DNA of 64,000 bases, taken from Linum tenue (lineage: Eukaryota > Streptophyta > Magnoliopsida > Malpighiales > Linaceae). The DNA lies in contig CAMGYJ010000002.1 of assembly GCA_946122785.1 (NCBI GenBank), positions 11,916,839-11,980,838 of the forward strand, given 5' to 3'. A program made the position numbers and the translations under genes. A model generated the notes under the pieces. It was not told the origin of the DNA, searched no databases, and saw only the letters and a program-made list of their open reading frames with translations. Of this stretch, positions 56,023 through 64,000 are shown piece after piece; position 1 is the first letter of the stretch; each line of letters begins with the position of its first letter.

Positions 56023-56487
56023 ATGGATCTTGTACCGTTGCAATTGGATGGTGACAATCAGGTTACTAAAATAAGATTTTTGTTATTCATCCTTCTCCAT
56101 CTCTTATGTCGTTGTATTGTTTCTTATTTGTTTTTTTTTTTCAAATATGGTTCTTTTCAATTACACCAGGGAACTTATTACCTCTTCTTCGTACGTGTCA
56201 TAGAGTTGAGGACATCCTGGTGTGCTGCATCCATAGTACATTTGATTCACTTAACTATTAAGGATGACATCATTGATGTCGATGTCATTTTCCCATCGTC
56301 ATACTTACGTAGGATCGTTGCATCTCTAGTAAGTCTTGTAGATGTTGTCAATGCCGACTATTTTATAATTCTTAACTTGCTTGGTGGAAAGTCTTATGAG
56401 GTCATGGTCACAGTCGATCCCTGGAATAACGTGAGGAATTATTTTGAGTTGTTCTTGGTAAAATTTGTCTTGCCTTTGGGTAACTGA
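56023..56487 (+). CDS. Hypothetical reading frame, 154 residues, unknown
   Basis: Starts MDLVPLQLDGDNQ and ends KFVLPLGN. The middle (about 20-50) is Leu/Phe-rich and read through a T-run, and looks like an intron: CAGGTTACTAAAAT could be a donor near 56061 and ATTACACCAG an acceptor near 56169. If so, the protein would be shorter. A similar ACCATGGACATTGTAC start occurs at 55830. I recognise no domain. Coding status is doubtful. Confidence 0.25.
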   Translation: MDLVPLQLDGDNQVTKIRFLLFILLHLLCRCIVSYLFFFFKYGSFQLHQGTYYLFFVRVIELRTSWCAASIVHLIHLTIKDDIIDVDVIFPSSYLRRIVASLVSLVDVVNADYFIILNLLGGKSYEVMVTVDPWNNVRNYFELFLVKFVLPLGN

Positions 56488-59477
56488 ATACCATTTCCGC
56501 AATGTCAAGAGAATCTATTAAAGTTTCTTAGTATCCACCTCTATGTCGTTTCTCCTGGTTTGCAAGTATACTGGATTTGTGAACTCTAGGCTCTTTTGTA
56601 AGTCTTTTATCCTTCTTAAGGGTGTTTGATATAAAATTGTATGAATGTGCCTTGCTGTTGATAGTTTACTTTGTTGTTAGATGGATAAAATGATAATAGT
56701 CCATGAACCTTCCCCTAAGAAGGATAGTCCCTGAATGTATGTTCCACGCAACCTTTTTGTATATTTGAGGTGATTTCAGCAAATTCGAGTCAATAAGGTC
56801 ATTTTTATTTAGTTCTTATTGTCAATATTCCTTTAAATTAGTTATAGCCACTCAACATATTACAAAGTCCCAACGCACCTTTTGTACTATATTAATTTAT
56901 TCATTTGTTGTCGTTGGCATTCCAAATAACATCATCATATATTGCTTAAAATATTCTCGACCAATCGCCCTGTCTATAAGATACATATAAATAAACAATC
57001 CATGACCAAAACTTCAATTGATATATGTAAACATAATAAGTTTAACCTGTCCGGCCAACGGGGCGAGTTCAAGCTAGCACGAAGGCTGGCTCGTTGATCG
57101 GCAGAGGCCTACACTTATGATTTCGTTGGCTTCAACAAAGAAACTCACCGAGTTCATTTAGTGGCCAAAAAATCTCTGAGTTTGTCGCCTCGGGTCCTGT
57201 CGAGGTTCGAATATGTTTATTGGTTGCGTAGTATGTAATTTTCGTTGTACGGATCTTATCTCCATCTATTTTGAGATCGATTGAATGGCAAAAAAAACTC
57301 AACGAGCTGCTTTTTTCGAAGAAAAGAAATAAATCTGATGTGGGACGGGTCAAATGAGCCTAGGTTTAACATACAAGTGACTGGGCTTTTAAAAGGACAA
57401 ACAACCAATAAATTTTCAAGCAATTGGGTTTAGAAAAGACTAAAGGCCCAAGCAAAGTTGAGCATGCGATAATCAGCGTCCCCTTCACTTATTGCCACAC
57501 ATTTCCATCCAATCATCTTTTGCTAGTGTTGCCGGTGGAGTACTAATGTCAACAATTTCCAAATTCCCGTCGATCCACAGCAGTGGATGTGGTGTTGAAG
57601 TACGACGACCAAACTTCAAGCTAGTGGAAGCGCAACCGTTTGCATTTCCCGTCTGATTCTTCATATGATAATCAGCGTTTATTCTATCATTCTCATATCA
57701 TCAGCTCAACCCGCTCAGGTCTGGTGTACCAAAGAGGGGAACATACTGTGGACTTTCAATTGCTAGAATCTCTTCCAGCGACCAATTCAATTGGTAGGTT
57801 CAGTTTTTCCACCTTACAGTCGCTCAAATTTTATTCTTGCCTCAAGATATGAACCTGTTATGAATTATAGGAAAGACAAAATCAGTACTTTGCACAAAAC
57901 GTTATTAGTAGAGATGTGAATTGTGGACAATTTACACATTCACAATTTACACATTCCTTTCAGTCTCAAGTTGTATCTCCTTTCTAGATTCTAGCAAAAC
58001 ATGCAATGATTCTCTTTTAGCATGGACATGTAAGTTTCCAGAAGGATATTTTTATTTTGTAGAACAAAATTTTAAGCACCAAACTGGATTCAGTGCAAAG
58101 AGGGAAAATCACTAATGTTCTCCTGGTTTATTTGGTGCCCTCAGACAAACGCAAATAGAAAGATTAGCAAATGAAGGTCTAAGTCAAGTGCTTAAGAGCA
58201 ATTAAAGTGTTCCTGTAACAACAAAGAGGATTTAATACTAAAGAAGGTATGTATTTCTTCTATCCTTTTCAATGCCAATAAGTTCTATCAAATAAATTCA
58301 ACAGTTGATGTGGACTGTCAGAAGTTCTTGTTGTATTTTTGCAGAACATTCCCTAACAAATCTATAAGGCAAGCATAGTAATTAAAAACACAGGACAATG
58401 AAATTCTAGACATTGACAAATAGGATGTTGTAGTAGTGGTAATTGGTGATTATGGAGTTCATTTTCCATAATCTCATGAGTGGTCTCTTTTCCTGAATGT
58501 GTAGTCTTTGAACAGAAGATCGTAACGAAGACGTGCTCAAATCAATATGGTTGGAGTTTGAAAATGATGTCGAGAAATACCATTAAAATTAAATCATTAG
58601 CTGCATGAGGATGTGTGAGGGACCTGTCATGGGCTGCCATCACCAGATTTCTTGTGTTTGGATTAGCAATATGACTACTGGTATTTATTTCTAAAATAAT
58701 TTACTTAAGCTGATTTCAGGATAGAATTAGGATACATCTGCCACTTGGTTTAAGGTGTTTGTGGGGAAATATTTGGCGGTGGTATGAGTACCATATTTTT
58801 AAATTTGTTTTTCTCATCTACAGAAAATACTTAAGAGCTTTACAAATTAGGCCAAACCAAACAAAGTTCAACCAAGAATAAGAGAGAGAAAGAAACCACA
58901 AAACAGAAATATAGTTTGCAGCCCAATTTTCGAAGGTTACAAAAACAGAGAGTGTTAGTTGAGAAGAGTATATGTTATCCCTACTTTAAAAATTCAAGTA
59001 CCTGTGAACCCAAAGAATCAGTCAACACTGAAATCAAATGGCCTCTCAATATAGAATAATGAACCCATATATTTTCCACATAACCAACTTACCTGAACCA
59101 AACAAAGTATTGAATTACCATACCTTGAGAAGTGGGTTGCCTCTTGAGTGCGAATAAATTTTGAGCATGTTAGGAGTAGGATATTGTTAAGTTTGTGTAC
59201 ACCAAGCGCATAAGATAGTAAACAACTTCAGAAACCATGGCATAGTAAACAAAGTAAAACTATAGAAACCAATAATTGACAAAGACCGCAAATGGTATTT
59301 CATATATGAAAATTTTGTCCTCTGATACTTTAGAAATCTCTGTACTAATGAAAGATAGAAACGGAAAGTAACTTAGTCAAAAGCCCAGCCACAATAGACT
59401 ACAAAATTGGAAACATAGTCCAAAGTGTGCAACCAAGTTTAGAACATCCAGCAAATGATAGGTATGAAGGAATACTT
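56488..59477. other. No gene recognised (2990 bp)
   Basis: Mostly AT-rich. Short frames at 57132-57353 (minus), 57640-57852 and 57921-58115 have no recognisable features. Some of 57.5-59.5 kb could hold distal exons or the 3' UTR of the RPA-like unit at 59478-62786, but I could not link any. Confidence 0.4.
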
Positions 59478-62400
59478 CTAGAACAACTTAGTAAAAACTA
59501 AATGACATTGATTTGTGAGCTCACTAACACGCCCAATTTCAATCATGAGCATAAGAGATCTATTGGTAATAGAAATTAGATTGTCTTCAAAGGTAGTAGT
59601 CCACTTGATTGCTGAGTCCGGGAAGAGCCGACTGCCTATTTTTCTAAAGTCGTATGACAAGAATATAGCACTGGCTTCCATAGATCCATCTTTTAGTGTC
59701 AATTCAAGTATTCAACCATGTACTTCTGAAAATTAGGTACCCAGAATACATTGGCAGCTTCAACTTTTGCCTCAATAACAAATGTCTTTCCCTATGTGGA
59801 AAAATAGTTTCCTCTGTTAATAAAAGAAAAACTTAGAGTAATGAACCAGTACACAGGCAACATCATATTAAATTACCATGTTGTTCACTTCAGTCGATAG
59901 AAATAGAATTTAACCAACATAACTTTTGTCACTCACTTCCATTGCCTCCTCTAATGTATAGTCAATATATTCATTGTCATATATAAGTAGGACGCTAGAT
60001 CTGAATTACATGTTAGATAAACTCAGTATCCAATCAAAGAATATACATCTATATATGTAGAAAAATTGAGCTCAAGTCACAAATTAAATAATATTCAGCT
60101 TTAAATGTACAAATATGAGCTTATTGATTCAGTAGTAAATGAAGTTGTGGATAGTGCATATTGAAATAGACCTTACTTGCAAATGAGGCTGCAAAATAAA
60201 ATTTATCTAAACAAACCAAGTAGTGCGTAGATCAGAACATTGAATGTAGTAGTAGGGCCTCAACATGTTTACATACTATTGTTCATGCAGACATAGACTG
60301 AAGTGAAGATGGCAACATTTCTCGGTGTTGGATCACCATCAATCAGATCCTCAAATTGGTCAATGAAAGAGTTGAACAATAAAACTTTCACCGTAAGTCC
60401 CCTAAAATTAGAAGATCATCAGTTTTCATAGAATGGTGTTCAATTTTTGGGAATTAGGATGCAGATGTGATAGGGCAAAAGCGTAATGCCAATTTCTATC
60501 TTGTAGTAAAACCGGAAATCCGGGTATCGTCTCTCAGGGACTGGTACAACCTTATATTCTATCAATTCTATGGAGCAAACTATAGGTGAAAATGGTTTGG
60601 TTGATGAAACTATTAACTAATAGCAAAATATTTAAACCAATTAAGCAAAGTAAACTTGTCGGGAGAAATTCAATGGGAGAAACACCGGGATTCACTACCT
60701 ATCCTATCCAGATTAATTCACATATTCCAATCAATTTAATCCAACTCTCTACAGCCAGGATATCACTACTGTTCTAGCTATCCCTGTCGGGAATTACTAC
60801 GTACTAAACAAATAATTCAAATCCTACTGTCATAGCTCAATAAATTAATTATTTAGTCTTAAGACCGATATCCCAATCAAAACCACATAGCACCTTATTT
60901 AATCCAATGTCGCTTCGATAAGTTACTATGTCACATGAGATATGTTCAGCTATTAGGGTTTCACTGTCGCTAATAACCTAATTAACTACAAACCATTGTA
61001 TTGGTGGCCAGTCAACACAAAGCATTAAGTAATTTCATGCAATAGAGATTGGAAGAAAAGAAATACGAATCAATCCATCAAGTATAGAAATAGCTATATC
61101 CTATGATGTTTCCCCCAGAAAATTGGGGTTTAGTTCATGACGAAATCAAAAAATATAATCATGTTCATAATAATCATATCACGAATCAAAACAAAAGGAA
61201 AAGAGTATTGAGATTTTCTTCCCCACTGCTCTGATCGCGATCCCCGCAAAGCTTCTCCGTGCGGCGCTGTGCTACTTCTCCGCGCTCCTGCTCGCTCTCC
61301 CGGAACTTGCTTCGCCAAAAGAATTTCGTCCCAAACTGCCTCTCCGTCCTTTTCCCCGTCCAAAGAATTCCTTTTTTCCCCAAAAATCTGTCCCTCCTGT
61401 GTCCAATTAATTCCGTCTGGCAGTCTAATTCATGACCGACCCAAATCCTCTCCCTCGTCTTTTAATTCCGGTCCAAGTAAATAGAAACCCAAGGAATTTC
61501 GTTTTTCTTCCCCCAAACGCAGCGCTCCACCAAACCTTTCATTTTTCAGTTCCAATTTCCGTCAAACACAACCAGAATCTCCTCCACTAAAAGCCAACAG
61601 ACTTGGGCCAAATAAATGCTCCTTAATTGCCCCCTACTAAGCTCTCTTGGCGCTGAAGAAAAATGGGATTGTGTGGCCCATTGTTGATTTGTCTAGGGAA
61701 AATTGGTAGCCACCCCTTCGAGCCCAATTCGTAATGCTCTTTAGCTTAAGAGTAAAACCCAAAACTAAGTCTGCTTTTAATGTTGTTCGTGGGACACCAA
61801 TCTATTTTTTGCTTGTACTCTTTTCCTTGTTTATCTGTGCAATTTCTCTTTTTTCGTGCTTTCTTCACCTGTAAAACATCAAACTCATGGCACTAGGCAG
61901 TAATGGTTTTTCAACCATTCCCTGATTAACGAGCCCTAAAATAGCACCAATCGGCTTAAACATATCATGGGATAGTCACATAAAGCTCAAGAATCCAATA
62001 TACTAAAGCCGATTATCAATATGGAACAGCCTTACTCAAACAACATTAGGAAAACTTGTTTGGTCCGCTGAATAACAACGCAATGTTCATAAATAGTTTA
62101 TGTTGGCTGTACAAAAGCTATTTCGCCTACCAGATCTACACACCATATCAAGTCAATGTTATAATTCCTCAAATAATAAAGTCTAGCCTAACTACTGAGA
62201 GTTCTCAATATGAATTCATTGTTTACCTGAAAGAAATTGCTCATTCTGAAAAGCATCCAACAAATTAGATAGACCTAGGAATCGAAAGCTTAATAAAGGT
62301 ATGTCTGCAGCATTTGCAAGTCATTGCATACCAGTGTGACGATAAAAAGAGATCTGCCTATTTGAAATTGCAACTTTAAAAGAAGCCTCATAGGAATCAA

Positions 62401-62786
62401 CATCAAAGTGTGCAATTTTGTAGATTCCTCCTTGTTGTATAGTTGGTAAGAAGCTAGGGATGTATAGGCGATGAATGACAGTTTCCATTTCTGTTCCCTG
62501 CAAGTGTTTTTTAGTCAAAGACTGAACACTTAGAACCGTGTGTTGGTTGAATGATTCATACATGAAATGTGATAATAAATCCAGCATGGAGACAGAATAC
62601 CAATGATGTCAGATGGAAATAAGTATATATGCACGTACTAACCTCATTATCTAGCAACAACATGTGTAGGAAAAGCGTTTCATTGGTGCCATCAAACATA
62701 GTCCTCCATAACCGCAGAATTCTGACCCGAACAGACCATTGTTGTCCGTAGGAAACCTGTAAATCACGTAAGGACTGGAACACCAT
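59478..62786 (-). pseudogene. RPA70-like (replication protein A / DUF223) single-strand DNA-binding protein gene, probably decayed
   Basis: Plant RPA70-like proteins bind single-stranded DNA through OB folds and are often carried by Helitrons. Exon 1 (62786-62643, 48 codons) reads VRVRILRLWRTMFDGTNETL then FLHMLLLDNE, the start of the first OB fold. Exon 2 (62497-62332) reads RLYIPSFLPTIQQGGIYKIA...NRQISFYRHTG, its second half. A piece near 62120-62190 resembles DVIGEL (DLVGEIAFVQPT) but has stops around it. Another exon (60401-60277) reads LTVKVLLFNSFIDQFEDL then IDGDPTPRNVAIFTSVYVC, equal to the family's LWG..A..F segment. Possible C-terminal parts lie at 59478-59800. An LTR-like insertion separates the exons. 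Exons 1-2 are clean; later parts are uncertain. Confidence 0.5.
60474..61920. mobile_element. LTR-like insertion within an intron of the RPA-like unit
   Basis: About 1.45 kb starting TGATAGGGCAAAAGCG with CGGGTATCGTCTCTCAGGGA soon after, words I associate with long gypsy-type LTRs. A GC-rich stretch (61210-61330) precedes a CT-rich leader. No protein domain inside. Ends and target duplication were not resolved, so limits are approximate. Confidence 0.35.
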
Positions 62787-62889
62787 GTTTGTGTTGGAGT
62801 TTAAAGGAGCAATCTCGGTAGGTTATTTTGGGCTCAGAAACTAGTGAATGGGAGTGGAAAAGGTAAAATGTATGTTATGGATCTTCGTT

Positions 62890-63072
62890 TTTTTTTATAA
62901 CGAGGAACACCCTCCACGGTCACCACATTTTGTGGTGCCGTAGTCGGGCTAAACCCCGGGACCTCTGCCGGCGGTCCGGGTGATAGCGGGATGCCTCCGG
63001 GAACACCATGGTGGCGGTGAGGATCGAACCTGGGACCTTATGGTCACCAGTCCTCCTCCCTTACCACCAGGC
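62890..63072 (-). mobile_element. tRNA-derived SINE with perfect 19-bp target-site duplication
   Basis: Flanked by TATGTTATGGATCTTCGTT at 62871-62889 and 63073-63091, identical. On the minus strand the 183-bp body has a pol III box A (TAGCCTGGTGG, 63074-63064, overlapping the duplication by two bases), box B (GGTTCGATCC, 63030-63021), a GC-rich tRNA-unrelated part with CCCGGACCGCCGGC, and a terminal A-run with TATA (plus T-run near 62889-62896). Both boxes look functional. I do not recognise a named family. Confidence 0.9.
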
Positions 63073-63091
63073 TATGTTATGGATCTTCGTT

Positions 63092-63517
63092 AACCAAAAT
63101 AATTTGGAGTAGGATGAGATAATAATGAACCTGAAAGTTGCGTGGGGTGCAATTAAATGAGGAAAATAAAAATGGGTTGAGTGAGGTGTGTGATTAGTGA
63201 TATGATCCAAATTCTTTATCTCATTTTATTGCTTTTTGATAGCTTGTTTGATCTTTACTTCTTGATGTTCAGAGTTCCCACTTTTTCATAATAATAATAA
63301 AAACACATACTAATGAAATTATTCTTATTCTCTTCTTTATCAACATGTGTTATTGGGAGAGGCTCACATCTCATGCTTTAATTAGTAATTGGTGAAACAT
63401 TGAATGATCAATGAGTGCTAATGGAAAATTCTTAGCTCCAACCTTGGTTGGACGCAGAAGTTCCAACCAGCCACATGTCAGTTTCCTATTGGTGAGTTCA
63501 TCTTTCTTTTTTATATT
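63092..63517. other. Spacer between SINE and duplicated exon copies, includes dispersed repeat copy 2
   Basis: 63205-63345 is the partner of 54767-54935. The rest is AT-rich without a frame; around 63430-63490 the words TTCCAACCAGCCACATG and TTGGTTGG occur. No gene. Confidence 0.4.
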
Positions 63518-63970
63518 TTAATTCTTGATTTATTTAGCATAATTAAGAACATTAAACATTACGAGAAAATGAAGGTGAGTCCACCAACAACAAAAGGGTT
63601 TCATCGGTGCCAGCAAACATAGTCCTCCATAACCGCAGAATTCTGACCCGAACAGACCATTGTTATCCGTAGGAAACCTATAACTCAAGTAAGGACTAGA
63701 ACACCATGTTTTGTATTGAGTTTAAAGGAGCAAGCTCGGTAGGTTAATTCTTGATTTATTTAGCATAATTAAGAACATTACACATTAAGAGGAAAAAAAA
63801 GGTGAGTCCACCAATAACAAAGGGTTTCATCGGTGCCAGCAAACATAATCCTCCATAACCACAGAATTCTGATCCGAACAGACCATTGTTGTCCGTAGGA
63901 AACCTATAACTCACGTAAGGATTGGAACACCATGTTTTGTATTGGAGATTAAAGGAGCAAGCTCAGTAGA
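63518..63970 (-). pseudogene. Two tandem copies of the RPA-like first exon region, both broken
   Basis: Units 63518-63743 and 63744-63970 (period 226) each start TTAATTCTTGATTTATTTAG on plus and contain the exon-1 sequence of the RPA-like unit (compare 62670-62830). On the minus strand, copy 2 reads ATGGTGTTC then TAG; copy 3 reads ATGGTGTTCCAATCC but stops at TAG after nine codons. The exon at 62786-62643 has neither stop. Beyond 63970 the sequence matches the upstream flank of the intact copy (GGGCTCAGAAACCAGTGA). Confidence 0.75.
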
Positions 63971-64000
63971 TTATTCTGGGCTCAGAAACCAGTGAGTGGA

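Noticed and set aside
1..64000. tRNA or rRNA genes
   Set aside because: Apart from the SINE's tRNA-like head, no cloverleaf with paired box A and box B and no rRNA core sequence was noticed.

Overview
The window is nuclear DNA from a flowering plant, most likely a eudicot. Its housekeeping genes are split by GT-AG introns and closely match plant families: a mitochondrial small heat shock protein, the COG7 Golgi tethering subunit and a LUC7-related U1 snRNP protein. Most of the remainder is transposable-element sequence nested several layers deep. The species cannot be named from the sequence. No prokaryotic, organellar or CRISPR-like content was seen.

Layout. 1-346: end of a minus-strand copia element. 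749-4011: promoter and first part of a small secreted-protein gene (possibly Gnk2/DUF26-like), broken by a hAT-type element (949-3888) that itself holds a short non-autonomous copia retrotransposon (1167-3424). 4033-9849: element with ~300-bp terminal inverted repeats, filled by a decayed minus-strand L1 LINE that is split by a gypsy-LTR-like insertion (5842-7100). 9971-10714: intact mitochondrial sHSP gene (minus). 11123-40161: one TIR DNA element holding a ~25-kb head-to-tail retrotransposon array, LTR-internal-LTR-internal-LTR-truncated internal (11207-36232). The unit is 9.79 kb, on the minus strand, from a Tat/Ogre-like but pol-less family. The rest of this DNA element (36233-40161) has subterminal word arrays in inverted orientation and a ~483-bp tandem repeat.

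40291-44318: COG7 (plus, 10 exons), starting only 130 bp past the end of the 29-kb insertion. 44475-44878: a 5'-truncated L1 tail with a perfect target-site duplication. 46272-48048: LUC7RL (minus, 7 exons), with a 20-base homopolymer in its leader and a second copy of the hAT element (48316-49011) upstream. 49038-50690 and 50982-53114: two further TIR elements; the second contains a solo LTR and a small MITE. 53115-59477: no gene recognised; a few repeats and two weak exon-like segments. 59478-62786: remnant or gene for an RPA70-like single-strand DNA-binding protein (minus), with an LTR-like insertion in an intron, a tRNA-derived SINE just upstream (62890-63072) and two broken copies of its first exon (63518-63970).

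The three confident genes act independently: mitochondrial chaperoning, Golgi vesicle tethering and 5' splice-site selection. No operon-like or defence-like system is visible. The notable content is genome structure: a nearly identical tandem LTR-retrotransposon array beside an essential gene, and nested insertions whose order can be read from target-site duplications and from a paralogous empty site inside the window.
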